From the NCBI GenBank assembly GCA_902825845.1, contig CADECM010000028.1, forward strand, positions 21,322 to 57,389: a stretch of 36,068 nt of DNA, given 5' to 3'. The translations under genes were made by a program, and so were the position numbers. Positions 16,390 to 25,171 of this stretch are shown piece after piece (positions within the stretch are counted from its first letter, which is position 1; each line of letters begins with the position of its first letter). The DNA is from an uncultured beta proteobacterium (GTDB lineage Bacteria > Pseudomonadota > Gammaproteobacteria > Burkholderiales > SG8-41). A model generated the notes under the pieces. It had not been told where the DNA came from. It worked only from the letters and a program-made list of their open reading frames with translations, and made no database searches.

Positions 16390-18458
16390 GCCAGGCCTTC
16401 TCGCACAGCACGTTCAACACCCAGTTGAAAAGGTACTACACGCTTTACGCAGGCGGATTCCTGGCCTTTGTGATCGCGCTGGCCATAGCCGAGCAGTTGG
16501 GCATGACCAAGCAATGGATTGGCTATTGTTTCCTGTTTGCCACGATCGGCCTCTATGCCATGATCGGCATCATGAGCCGCACCGTGGATGCCACAGAGTT
16601 CTACGTGGCGGGACGCCGCGTTCCCGCGTTCTTCAACGGCATGGCGACCGGCGCCGATTGGATGAGCGCCGCCTCCTTCATCGGCATGGCCGGCACGCTC
16701 TACCTGTCCGGATTCGACGGGCTGGCATTCGTGATGGGCTGGACCGGCGGTTACTGTCTGGTCGCACTTTTTCTGGCGCCTTATCTGCGCAAGTTCGGCC
16801 AGTTCACAATTCCGGATTTTCTCGGCGCCCGCTACGGCGGCAACATCGCCCGCAGCATCGGGGTATTCGCCGCCATCCTGTGTTCATTCACCTATGTGGT
16901 GGCGCAGATTTACGGCGTGGGGATCATCACCAGCAAGTTCACGGGCCTTGCGTTCGGCACCGGGGTATTTGTGGGCTTGGGCGGTATCCTGGTGTGCTCG
17001 TTCCTAGGAGGAATGCGCGCGGTCACCTGGACGCAGGTGGCGCAATACATCATTCTGATCATCGCCTATCTGACCCCCGTGGTATGGCTGGGCCTGAAGC
17101 ATACCGGCATTCCCGTGCCGCAACTGGCGTATGGGCCGACATTGCAGAAGGTGACGGAACTCGAAAAGAAAATCACCGCTGACCCTAAGGAACAGGAATC
17201 CCGCGCGCTCGCCAAGCAAGCCGCCGCCGAAGCCGGCGCCGTCAAAGACTTTCCCAAGGCGACCGCGGAACGCAGGGCGCTGCTCGAAAAACACGTTGCG
17301 GATGTGAAGGCAGCCAACGCGCCAGACTATGTGGTCAAGGCCGCGGAGCGCGAGCTTGCCAACTGGCCGACCGATCCGGAACAAGCCAAGGTTCTGTTTG
17401 CGGCGCGTAAAAATCTTGCCGGCAACGCCAATCCGCCCAAACCCCACGCCACGCCCTTCCCGGGCAAGGATGAAGCGGCACAGGACATCGCGCGCCGCAA
17501 TTTCCTCGGGATCGTGTTTTGCATGATGTTCGGCACGGCAGCATTACCGCATATTCTGATGCGCTACTACACGACGCCCAATGTGGAACAGGCTCGAAAA
17601 TCGGTATTCTGGTCGCTGTTCTTCATATTCTTGCTGTACTTTACCGCGCCCTGCCTGGCAGTGCTGGCAAAATACGATGTCTACTCCAATCTGGTCGGAA
17701 GCAAGTTCGCGGAATTGCCTGCGTGGGCAGCGGCGTGGCGGGTGGTGGATCCGGCGCTGTTGACCATCACCGATCTGAACCTGGACGGCATAGTGCAACT
17801 GGCCGAAATCGTTCTGGGTGGTGACATCATCGTACTGGCGACGCCGGAAATCGCGGGCCTGCCCTATGTCGTGTCCGGTCTGGTCGCGGCTGGTGGTCTT
17901 GCGGCCGCGCTCTCAACGGCGGACGGCTTGCTGCTGACCATCGCCAATGCCTTGTCGCATGACGTGTACTATAAGATGGTCGATCCGAGCGCGTCCACGT
18001 CGCGCCGCGTTACGGTGTCCAAAATCCTGTTGTTGATCGTGGCACTGATTGCTGCCTATACCGCGTCAACCAAACCCGGCAGCATTCTGTTCCTGGTTGG
18101 CGCGGCCTTCTCGCTGGCGGCATCGTCCTTCTTTCCAGCGCTGGTACTCGGCATTTTCTGGAAACGCGCAAACAAGGCAGGCGCGATTGCCGGCATGGTG
18201 GTCGGACTGGGCGTGTGCTTCTACTACATGAGCACAACCTACCCCTACCTGCGGGACCTGTTTGGCGTTACCAAACCCATCGCCGAATACATGTGGTTCG
18301 GCCTGAACCCGATATCGTCGGGTGTGTTTGGACTGCCGCTCGGGATGCTCACGATCATCATTGTCAGCCTGCTGACGCCGGCCCCGGATGAGAAAACACA
18401 GCGTCTTGTGGAGCATGTTCGCTACCCCAACATTGTGGGCGATACTTACGCGCATTAG
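16386..18458 (+). CDS. Sodium:solute symporter, acetate permease-like (VC_2705 subfamily)
   Basis: This inner-membrane transporter of 690 residues has many hydrophobic helices. SSS-family motifs include the TEFYVAGRRVPAFFNGMATG region near 70-90, GADWMSAASFIGMAG, and SLLLAGGLAAALSTADGLLL-type sequence near 500. A long charged Ala/Lys/Glu-rich stretch (about residues 245-365) interrupts the helices, which I recall as characteristic of this subfamily and which makes it longer than ActP (about 550). It forms an operon with the DUF4212 gene and is followed by a hairpin terminator. Acetate, propionate or pyruvate are plausible substrates; the sequence alone does not decide. Confidence 0.9.
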   Translation: MSQAFSHSTFNTQLKRYYTLYAGGFLAFVIALAIAEQLGMTKQWIGYCFLFATIGLYAMIGIMSRTVDATEFYVAGRRVPAFFNGMATGADWMSAASFIGMAGTLYLSGFDGLAFVMGWTGGYCLVALFLAPYLRKFGQFTIPDFLGARYGGNIARSIGVFAAILCSFTYVVAQIYGVGIITSKFTGLAFGTGVFVGLGGILVCSFLGGMRAVTWTQVAQYIILIIAYLTPVVWLGLKHTGIPVPQLAYGPTLQKVTELEKKITADPKEQESRALAKQAAAEAGAVKDFPKATAERRALLEKHVADVKAANAPDYVVKAAERELANWPTDPEQAKVLFAARKNLAGNANPPKPHATPFPGKDEAAQDIARRNFLGIVFCMMFGTAALPHILMRYYTTPNVEQARKSVFWSLFFIFLLYFTAPCLAVLAKYDVYSNLVGSKFAELPAWAAAWRVVDPALLTITDLNLDGIVQLAEIVLGGDIIVLATPEIAGLPYVVSGLVAAGGLAAALSTADGLLLTIANALSHDVYYKMVDPSASTSRRVTVSKILLLIVALIAAYTASTKPGSILFLVGAAFSLAASSFFPALVLGIFWKRANKAGAIAGMVVGLGVCFYYMSTTYPYLRDLFGVTKPIAEYMWFGLNPISSGVFGLPLGMLTIIIVSLLTPAPDEKTQRLVEHVRYPNIVGDTYAH

Positions 18459-18490
18459 GCCGGCGGCAGACAAGCCTTTGCGTGAATCTG

Positions 18491-18514
18491 CAAGGCCCGC
18501 TTCGGCGGGCCTTG
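18491..18514 (+). terminator. Hairpin terminator after the symporter gene
   Basis: Perfect 10-bp arms CAAGGCCCGC and GCGGGCCTTG close a TTCG tetraloop, 33 bases after the symporter stop. The T-tract is poor (TCGTGTATT follows), so it may terminate only partly or protect the 3' end. Confidence 0.7.
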
Positions 18515-18534
18515 TCGTGTATTAGAATGCGCCG

Positions 18535-19119
18535 ATGAACGTTCAGTCCTGGTGCCGGCTCAACCACGCGCGCATTCTGCTGTTATTCAACAGGACCGCG
18601 CGTGCGAGGGAAATTCTGGCGCAGGCGGTGAGTGATGCGCCCGCGGACGTCATGCCGAGAAATATGCTGGGCTACCTCGACGCGCAAAACGGTACGTACG
18701 GCGAAGCGGCGGCGCATTTTGAAATTTCCGTGACGTTAAAGCCCGATGACGCGAATACACTGTTCAATCTTGGCTTTGCGCGGCAAAAACTCGGCAAACA
18801 TGCCGAGGCCATGGCTGCCTTTCAAAGCGCCCTCAAGCTGAATGCCGGGCTGGATCGCGCCTGGTTTGGCCTTGGCATGTCACTTGCGGCCCTGTCGCAG
18901 CACGAACAAGCCGTCAGCGCATTCGTTCAGGCAGCGAAACTTCAGCCTTTGAATCCTCACGCACTGTACGAGCTCGGTATTCAGCACCATATTTTGGGGC
19001 ATGGCGACGCGCTGGACAAAATTCTCGAACGCTTGCGCACGTTCGATCCACAAGCGACGGCCGCACTGATGCGCGCGACGGGGCGCCAGCCACAAGCGCC
19101 ATCGGCAGCGGAGCACTGA
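18535..19119 (+). CDS. TPR-repeat protein
   Basis: This protein of 194 residues is mostly tetratricopeptide repeats, visible at about 42-75 (NMLGYLDAQNGTYGEAAAHFEIS), 76-109 (FNLGFARQKLGKHAEAMAAFQSAL) and 110-143 (FGLGMSLAALSQHEQAVSAFVQA). There is no clear signal peptide or membrane helix. TPRs mediate protein contacts; the partner is unknown. A TAGAAT at 18523-18528 sits so close to the ATG that the message might be nearly leaderless. A small membrane-protein gene follows 10 bases later and may be co-transcribed. Confidence 0.85.
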   Translation: MNVQSWCRLNHARILLLFNRTARAREILAQAVSDAPADVMPRNMLGYLDAQNGTYGEAAAHFEISVTLKPDDANTLFNLGFARQKLGKHAEAMAAFQSALKLNAGLDRAWFGLGMSLAALSQHEQAVSAFVQAAKLQPLNPHALYELGIQHHILGHGDALDKILERLRTFDPQATAALMRATGRQPQAPSAAEH

Positions 19120-19129
19120 GCACACCCTC

Positions 19130-19423
19130 ATGTATCAGCTTGTCGTATTGCTTAAGGCGGTCAACGAGATCGCGCTGCTGGCGCTGATGGGGCAAGGCGT
19201 GCTTTATTTGTTTGCCGGCGCCAGACGCAACAGCAATCCAATCTATTTTGTATTCAAAACCATCACCCTGCCGGTGATGAAATTTGCCCGCATGATCACC
19301 CCGCGCCTGGTGCTGGATCAGCACATCGGATGGGTGGCATTGTTTATCCTACTGCTGGCCGAAATCGTGCTGATCGCCGCGAAAATTCATCTTTTTCTGC
19401 AGGCGGGCGGTGCCGCGCCGTAA
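19130..19423 (+). CDS. Small hydrophobic protein of unknown function
   Basis: This protein of 97 residues has two or three hydrophobic segments (VVLLKAVNEIALLALMGQGVLYLFAG near 4-29, and WVALFILLLAEIVLIAAKIHLFL near 68-90) separated by a basic, polar stretch. I do not recognise a named family. It follows the TPR gene with a 10-base gap and is followed by tRNA-Ser. It is probably an inner-membrane protein. The reading frame is well formed and matches the codon use of its neighbours. Confidence 0.7.
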   Translation: MYQLVVLLKAVNEIALLALMGQGVLYLFAGARRNSNPIYFVFKTITLPVMKFARMITPRLVLDQHIGWVALFILLLAEIVLIAAKIHLFLQAGGAAP

Positions 19424-19441
19424 CATTCCGCGCGCTACCGG

Positions 19442-19470
19442 TTGCCTGCGGGCAGGCTCTGCATTATGCT
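19442..19470 (+). promoter_or_regulatory. Promoter of tRNA-Ser
   Basis: TTGCCT (19442-19447) and TATGCT (19465-19470) are spaced by 17 bases, followed by a GC-rich discriminator (CGCCCC), and the tRNA begins 13 bases after the -10. A GC-rich discriminator is typical of stable-RNA promoters under stringent control. The -35 overlaps a 6-bp inverted repeat (GCCTGC/GCAGGC). Confidence 0.5.
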
Positions 19471-19482
19471 TCGCCCCTTCGC

Positions 19483-19574
<92 letters not shown>

Positions 19575-19585
19575 TCAGGCTGCAC

Positions 19586-19599
19586 GGCCCGAACGGGCC
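19586..19599. terminator. Short GC hairpin after tRNA-Ser
   Basis: GGCCC and GGGCC pair around GAAC just after the tRNA. It has no T-tract. It could help end the tRNA transcript or the convergent VWA transcript, but the evidence is thin. Confidence 0.3.
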
Positions 19600-19621
19600 C
19601 GGCCCAGGCAGGCACTGCGCG

Positions 19622-20704
19622 TTACGCGCTGCGGTGAAACCACAACAGCGACAACCCTGCTGCCATCACCAGCAACAGCGTTGCCAGAGCGCTGAACAGC
19701 GCGCCCACTTCCGTCTCCTGGCGCTCCATCGCAAACTTCGTGTTAAGGCTTTGGTAGATCTTGCGCAGGTCGGCCGCCGTGCCGGCATGGAAATACGCCG
19801 CTCCCGTGATATTCGCCACCGCCTTCAGCGTTTCCTCGTCCAGGCGCACATAGAATCCCATGCCCTCGAATCCCGGTATCGTGCCGCCGTCGCGCGTGCC
19901 GAAACCCACGGTGAAGACCCGCACACCGCGGTCGGCCGCCATACGCGCGGCTTCCAGTGGGTCCGGTCCCGTGGTGCGCCGGCCATCGCTGAGCAAAATG
20001 ATTGCGCCGGAAGCGTAAGAGCCGGGCACCGCGGGTGTGAACGTCTTTTTCGCGGCCTTCTCGGATTTGCGGTCGCGGTCGATGCGCGCCGCACCGGAGT
20101 CGCGGGTTATTACGCCGAAGCGATAATAGGCGTTGTCGTAGAGGATGGATTCCAGATCAATTCCCGCGTCCGGCAACAACTGCGACAAGGCTACCAGAAG
20201 GCCGCTGCCGGTCGCGGTGCCGCGCTGCAGTGAAAAGCGATCGATCGCGGCCAGCAGGTCATCGCGATTTTGGGTCGGCGTTTGCACCACCGAAGCAGTT
20301 CCCGCAAAGGCAACGATGCCGATACGAATGTTGCGCGGCACGCCATCGATAAATGCCTTGGCAGCCGCCTGCGAGGCGCTGATGCGGCTGGGTTCCACAT
20401 CAGTGGCAAGCATGCTTCGGGAAACATCCATGGCCATGATCAGGGTGCTTTGGTCCGCGGGCAGAATCACGCTGGCGGTAGGCCGCGCCATCGCCACAAT
20501 AGCCGCGGCAACCGCCAGCAGAAACAGCGCCGGCGGCAGGTGCCGCCGCCAGCGTGCCCCGGCGCCGAGCGCTTCGCGAATCAGCATCAGGCTGGGATAA
20601 TGCACCGCCACGCGGTTTTTTCTGCGCAGCGCGTACCAATAGCACGCCACCAACGCCGGCAGCGCAAACAACAGCCACAGCAATTGCGGCCATAGAAATC
20701 GCAT
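19622..20704 (-). CDS. VWA-domain membrane protein (BatA-like), copy 1
   Basis: The ATG at 20704, preceded by AAAGGACG, gives 360 residues. Two N-terminal membrane helices (about 5-25 and 57-73) precede a von Willebrand A domain with the metal site D93-x-S95-x-S97 (DVSRSM). TGSGLL and LLSDGRRTTGPDPLEAARMAADRGVRVFTVGFGT follow. A C-terminal helix (ALFSALATLLLVMAAGLSLLWF) anchors the other end. Such proteins work with MoxR ATPases in Bat-type envelope modules. It is a clear paralogue of the gene at 24040 (shared FLWPxLLWLL start and RDDxLxAI...GSGL block) but is transcribed away from the MoxR operon. Confidence 0.9.
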   Translation of the reverse strand: MRFLWPQLLWLLFALPALVACYWYALRRKNRVAVHYPSLMLIREALGAGARWRRHLPPALFLLAVAAAIVAMARPTASVILPADQSTLIMAMDVSRSMLATDVEPSRISASQAAAKAFIDGVPRNIRIGIVAFAGTASVVQTPTQNRDDLLAAIDRFSLQRGTATGSGLLVALSQLLPDAGIDLESILYDNAYYRFGVITRDSGAARIDRDRKSEKAAKKTFTPAVPGSYASGAIILLSDGRRTTGPDPLEAARMAADRGVRVFTVGFGTRDGGTIPGFEGMGFYVRLDEETLKAVANITGAAYFHAGTAADLRKIYQSLNTKFAMERQETEVGALFSALATLLLVMAAGLSLLWFHRSA

Positions 20705-20869
20705 CAAACGTCCTTTGGGAGTGCCGCCTCTAACTTTATCACTATTGTTTCCCGGAATCAGGCCGTCCGTGATAACGTTTGATTTTTGCACGGCATTGTT
20801 TTCCGGCCCCGGGCAGATTTGACACAGCGCAAGCGGCGCGCGGCCCGCAACCGGCATCTGCGACGAGCC

Positions 20870-21943
20870 ATGAAAAGACCAACGCTTTACAGCAGTTCCC
20901 GACGCAATCCGGCCGCCGCTGGTCCCGGCCCGGCCATGGCTGCTCCGCCCGCGGCTGTGCAACCCGTTGCGCCACCCGCCACGCGGCGGGATCGTCTGCG
21001 CCAGCTGTTACGCCGCCACGATCGGCTGCCATGGTTTGCCGGTGGTGCAGTGCTTGCGGCAGCAATCGCCGTATCGATCTGGTCCTGGCAAAACCGTCCC
21101 AAAGAAATAACGCAGGACGAGATCGATGCCGCGGTGCTGCATACGCTCGAAACCAGGACACTGCAATCGCGGACGGCCAAGGCCGCCGAGGCGGTGCGTC
21201 TGGCGGTGGTGCGCGTGGAAGGCTACAACGACGAAGGCGACGACGCCGGCGAGAGCAAAAATGGCAAGCCGGCGAAGCGCGCGCCCAAGCTGAAGCCGCC
21301 GGAAAAGGATGGCTTGCGGCCGCGCGAGCCGGACGTCATCGTCCCGCCCCAGTCGCCGCACGCGAAGACACCCGCCAGACAAAAGGAAGCCAAGCCCGGC
21401 GCAGGCGAGCCGCGGGTCGGCTCCGGCGTGGTGATCGTCGATCAGGGCATTATTCTCACCAACCTGCATGTGGTAGCCGGCGCCAAACGCCTGGTGGTGA
21501 CCTTTCATGATGGGCTGGAATCCGAAGCGGTGCTGGTGGGCGCGCATCCCGAAAACGATCTTGCCGTAATACGCGCCAAAACCTTGCCCGATGACCAGCC
21601 GGCCGCCACGCTTGGCGCCGCGGCCCGTCTGAAGCCCGGTGACGAAGTGGTCGCGGTCGGATTCCCTTTCGGCATCGGGCCGTCGGTCTCGGCCGGGGTC
21701 GTGTCCGGGCTGAATCGCGAATTTCGCTCGCCCGAAGGCAAACGCGTGCTCACCCGCCTGATCCAGTTCGATGCGGCCGCGAATCCGGGAAATTCCGGGG
21801 GACCGCTGGTCAATATGAGCGGCGAGGTCGTCGGCATCGTCACCGCCATACTCAATCCGACCGACGCGCGCACCTTCATCGGCATCGGTTTTGCCGCCAC
21901 CATCGAGGCCGCCGGCGGCGCGGTGGGTATTCCGCCGTTCTGA
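20870..21943 (+). CDS. Membrane-anchored trypsin-like serine protease without PDZ
   Basis: The ATG at 20870 gives 357 residues. A cytoplasmic Pro/Ala/Arg-rich start is followed by one membrane helix (LPWFAGGAVLAAAIAVSIWSW, about 53-73), a low-complexity Lys/Pro linker (about 120-180) and an HtrA-like protease domain. The triad is H200 in LTNLHVVAG, D230 in HPENDLAVI and S309 in NPGNSGGPL. The protein ends 48 residues after the serine, so no PDZ domain is present, unlike DegP or DegS. The domain should face the periplasm. It lies 51 bases before the second moxR and probably heads that operon, hinting at a joint role. A TTG at 20786 would add 28 residues. Confidence 0.88.
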   Translation: MKRPTLYSSSRRNPAAAGPGPAMAAPPAAVQPVAPPATRRDRLRQLLRRHDRLPWFAGGAVLAAAIAVSIWSWQNRPKEITQDEIDAAVLHTLETRTLQSRTAKAAEAVRLAVVRVEGYNDEGDDAGESKNGKPAKRAPKLKPPEKDGLRPREPDVIVPPQSPHAKTPARQKEAKPGAGEPRVGSGVVIVDQGIILTNLHVVAGAKRLVVTFHDGLESEAVLVGAHPENDLAVIRAKTLPDDQPAATLGAAARLKPGDEVVAVGFPFGIGPSVSAGVVSGLNREFRSPEGKRVLTRLIQFDAAANPGNSGGPLVNMSGEVVGIVTAILNPTDARTFIGIGFAATIEAAGGAVGIPPF

Positions 21944-21994
21944 GCGCGCCATGCAACCCTCCCCACCGCTGTCCCTCCATCGGAAATAGACACC

Positions 21995-23011
21995 ATGAAC
22001 GACAAACTTGCCGGCACCAGCGAAGCGGCTTCGGTTATGCAGAACGTGCTTTACGAAGTCAAGCGCGTGGTGGTCGGACAGGATCATTTTCTGGAGCGCG
22101 TGCTGGTCGCAATGCTCTCGCACGGCCATCTTCTGGTGGAAGGGGTGCCGGGCCTGGCCAAGACCCTAACCGTAAAAACACTTGCACGCACGCTGCGCGG
22201 ATCGTTCAAGCGCATCCAGTTTACGCCGGACCTGCTGCCCGCCGATCTGGTCGGCACGCGCATGTACAACCAGAAATCCGGCGAGTTCAGCACCAGCCTT
22301 GGACCGGTGTTCACCAACCTGCTGCTTGCCGACGAAATCAACCGCGCGCCGGCCAAGGTGCAAAGCGCCCTGCTCGAGGTGATGCAGGAACGGCAGGTGA
22401 CGATCGCCGGCGAAACCCACAAGGTGCCGGATCCTTTCCTGGTGATGGCGACGCAAAACCCGATTGAAACCGAAGGCACGTACCCGCTGCCGGAAGCGCA
22501 GGTGGATCGTTTCATGATGAAAATTCTCGTCGGCTATCCGAATGAAGCCGAAGAATTTGTGATTGTCGAGCGCGTGACGGGGCCGTCCGTCGATGTCGGC
22601 GCGGTCGCCTCCACCGAACAGCTGAACGCGCTGCAACGCCAGTGCCGGGCGATCTACGTCGATCCGAGCCTGATCGAATATGCGGTCAAGCTGGTGGCCG
22701 CCACGCGCACCCCGGGCAACTACGGTCTGGCCGACATCGCGCGTTACATCACTTTCGGCGCCAGCCCGCGCGCCACCATCAATCTGATCGAAGGCGCGCG
22801 CGCGCTCGCCTTCATGCGCGGCCGCGCGTACGCGCTGCCCGAGGATGTCATCGATCTGGTGCCCGACGTGTTGCGGCACCGCCTGGTGCTTTCGTTCGAG
22901 GCGCTGTCGGACGGACAAACGCCCGACCAGCTGATCACGCGCATCCTGCAGACCATCGCCGCCCCGGACAAGCCGCTGGCCACGCATGTGCAGGTTGCGG
23001 CGGCAGGCTAG
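21995..23011 (+). CDS. MoxR-family AAA+ ATPase (second copy)
   Basis: This AAA+ ATPase of 338 residues has Walker A GLAKT at 53-57 (not the GVGKT of the first copy). Walker B is LLLADEINRAPAKVQSALLEVMQE, and sensor 1 is ATQNPIETEGTYPLPEAQVDRF. It belongs to the common MoxR subgroup encoded with DUF58 and VWA partners, and here the DUF58 gene follows 11 bases later with a VWA gene after that. The complex probably remodels VWA-bound envelope proteins using ATP, by analogy with MoxR, RavA and Bat systems. The ATG at 21995 gives a normal start. Confidence 0.93.
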   Translation: MNDKLAGTSEAASVMQNVLYEVKRVVVGQDHFLERVLVAMLSHGHLLVEGVPGLAKTLTVKTLARTLRGSFKRIQFTPDLLPADLVGTRMYNQKSGEFSTSLGPVFTNLLLADEINRAPAKVQSALLEVMQERQVTIAGETHKVPDPFLVMATQNPIETEGTYPLPEAQVDRFMMKILVGYPNEAEEFVIVERVTGPSVDVGAVASTEQLNALQRQCRAIYVDPSLIEYAVKLVAATRTPGNYGLADIARYITFGASPRATINLIEGARALAFMRGRAYALPEDVIDLVPDVLRHRLVLSFEALSDGQTPDQLITRILQTIAAPDKPLATHVQVAAAG

Positions 23012-23022
23012 GCACGCGACAC

Positions 23023-24018
23023 ATGAGCGCCATGCCGCTGGTCAAGCCCCCGCAAACCGCCGCCGCATCGCCACGCGCCAACCCCGAACACCTGCTGCGG
23101 CGCCTGGAGTGGACCGTACTGCGCCGTCTTGACGGCCAGTTGCAGGGCGACTATCGCACGCTGTTGCGCGGCTTCGGCATCGACCTTGCGGACCTGCGCG
23201 AGTACCAGGCGCACGACGACGTGCGTTACATCGACTGGAACGTGACGGCACGCCTGCAGACCCCGCATGTGCGCGAATTTCTCGAGGACCGTGAGGTGAG
23301 CGCGTGGTTTCTGCTGGACCTGTCGGGCTCGGTCGACTTCGGTTCGCGCGGCGTGCGCAAGCGCGAGCTTTCCGCGGAGTTTGTCGGCATCCTGGCACGG
23401 CTGCTCACGCGCCACGGCAACCGCGTCGGTGCGATGCTGTATACGGGACTTGCGCGCGGCGGCGGCGACTGCGAGGTCATTCCGGCGCGCATCGGACGAC
23501 GCCAGGTGCTGCATGTGCTCGACCGCATGCTGAATGGCGGCGCGCAGGCCGGGCCGGCGCCAGCGACAACCGACCTGGCCGTGCTGCTGAGCCAGGCGCA
23601 ATCGGCCATCAAGCGCCGCTCGGTGGTGTTCGTGGTCTCGGACTTCATCAGCGTGCCGGGCTGGGACAAATCACTGGCGCTGCTGGCGCGCCGCCACGAA
23701 GTGATCGCCGTGCGCCTCTACGACCCGATGGAGCTTGCATTGCCGGATCTGGGATTGGTCACGATGCAGGATGCGGAGACCGGCGAACAGCTTTTTGTCG
23801 ACACCCATGACCGGCGATTGCGCAAGCGCTTCGCCGAGACCGCGGCACGCCGCGAGGCGGCGCTGCGCGATGCACTGTCGGCGGCGGGTATCGATTGCCT
23901 CGAACTGGCGACTGACGAACGTCTTGCCGACGCGCTGTTGCGGTTTATTCGACTGCGCAAGCGGCGCAGCCAATTGTCGGCCGGCGCGATCAACACCAAC
24001 AGCGCCTCTTTCCCGTAA
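23023..24018 (+). CDS. Soluble DUF58 protein with VWA-like fold
   Basis: The ATG at 23023 gives 331 residues with no membrane helix. The signature DLREYQAHDDVRYIDWN lies at 57-73. It is followed by WFLLDLSGSVDFGS, where D99, S101 and S103 form a D-x-S-x-S metal site, so the region is a VWA-like domain. VFVVSDFIS near 205 forms the later strand. It differs from the first DUF58 protein, which has membrane helices and lacks this site. It lies between MoxR and the VWA membrane protein in one operon and probably links them. Confidence 0.9.
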   Translation: MSAMPLVKPPQTAAASPRANPEHLLRRLEWTVLRRLDGQLQGDYRTLLRGFGIDLADLREYQAHDDVRYIDWNVTARLQTPHVREFLEDREVSAWFLLDLSGSVDFGSRGVRKRELSAEFVGILARLLTRHGNRVGAMLYTGLARGGGDCEVIPARIGRRQVLHVLDRMLNGGAQAGPAPATTDLAVLLSQAQSAIKRRSVVFVVSDFISVPGWDKSLALLARRHEVIAVRLYDPMELALPDLGLVTMQDAETGEQLFVDTHDRRLRKRFAETAARREAALRDALSAAGIDCLELATDERLADALLRFIRLRKRRSQLSAGAINTNSASFP

Positions 24019-24039
24019 ACAACCCTCGCGCGCATTGCC

Positions 24040-25134
24040 ATGCCGGATAACTATGCCCTTCGCGCACTGACCTTCCTGTGGCCCGACCTGTTGTGGCTTC
24101 TTGCCGCGGTGCCGCTGCTGATCGCGCTTTACCTGCGTCTGATCCGGCGCCGCCGTGAGGCCGATTCACGCCATGCCGGACTTGCCGTCAGCGGCGCGCA
24201 CGCAAGCGCAGCGCAGCGCCAACTGAGCGCCTGGCGCACCGCCCTTGATGACCACACGCCGGCGATATTGCTGCTGCTCGGCCTTGCCGCGCTGATTGCC
24301 GCGATCGCCAGGCCCCACGCCATGATCGTGTTGCCGTCACGCGTGGATGCAATCATTGTGGCGTTGGATACCTCGGGAAGCATGCGTGCAACCGATGTCA
24401 AGCCCACGCGGCTGGCCGCGGCTCAGGCCGCGGTCAAGCGCTTTGTCGAGGCGCAACCCAGCCAGGTTCGCATCGGGGTGGTGTCCATTGCGGCCACCGC
24501 GTCGCTGGTGCAGTCGCCGACCGACAAGCGCGACGACGTTTTGCGCGCCATCGAGCGCGTGCAGTTGCAGCCGGGCAGCGCGCTGGGCAGCGGTTTGGTG
24601 ATTGCGCTGACGACACTGCTGCCTTCCAGCGGCATTGATGCCGAAAAAATCATCAGCGGCAACAACGCCCGCCCGCGCACCCGAGACTGGGCGCGTCAGG
24701 CGGAAGTCCACAATTTCAAACCGGTGGCCCCCGGCTCCAACAGCGGCGCGGCGATAGTGCTGGTTTCGGACGGGGAAAGTAACACCGGCCCGGAATTGCT
24801 GGAAGCCGCCAAACTCGCCGCCGAGCGCGGCGTGCGGGTCTTCGCCGTGGGTGTCGGCACCACCGAGGGCGCCGTGCTCAACGTGGAAGGCTGGTCGATG
24901 CGCGTGCGGCTGGACGAGGCGGGCCTGAAGAAGATCGCGGACATGACCCGCGGGGAATACTTTCGCGCCGGCAGCGATACCGACCTCAAAGCCATCTACA
25001 AGCATCTGAGCGCAAAGCTTGCGCTGGGCAAAGGGCGCGAGACCGAGATCACCGCGCTGTTCACGGCACTGGGCATGGGACTTGCGCTGATCGCGGTGAT
25101 GTTATCGATTCTGCGCTCGAACCGCGTGCTGTAA
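24040..25134 (+). CDS. VWA-domain membrane protein (BatA-like), copy 2
   Basis: This protein of 364 residues has N-terminal helices at about 13-34 and 74-91, then a VWA domain with D110-x-S112-x-S114 (DTSGSM). GSALGSGLVIALTTLLPSSGID and VLVSDGESNTGPELLEAAKLAAERGVRVFAVGVGT follow, and a C-terminal helix ends the protein. Both VWA copies carry a similar insert before the fourth strand with a P-x-x-PGS motif. It closes the protease-MoxR-DUF58-VWA operon. Family membership is clear; its target is not known. Confidence 0.91.
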   Translation: MPDNYALRALTFLWPDLLWLLAAVPLLIALYLRLIRRRREADSRHAGLAVSGAHASAAQRQLSAWRTALDDHTPAILLLLGLAALIAAIARPHAMIVLPSRVDAIIVALDTSGSMRATDVKPTRLAAAQAAVKRFVEAQPSQVRIGVVSIAATASLVQSPTDKRDDVLRAIERVQLQPGSALGSGLVIALTTLLPSSGIDAEKIISGNNARPRTRDWARQAEVHNFKPVAPGSNSGAAIVLVSDGESNTGPELLEAAKLAAERGVRVFAVGVGTTEGAVLNVEGWSMRVRLDEAGLKKIADMTRGEYFRAGSDTDLKAIYKHLSAKLALGKGRETEITALFTALGMGLALIAVMLSILRSNRVL

Positions 25135-25171
25135 GCCCGGGGCCTCGGGGCGGCACGGCACGACGCGCAGA

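Noticed and set aside
19622..20962. Longer form of the first VWA protein starting at 20962.
   Set aside because: The added 86 residues are low-complexity and overlap the divergent protease gene. The ATG at 20704 has a good ribosome site and gives the same FLWPxLLWLL start as the paralogue.
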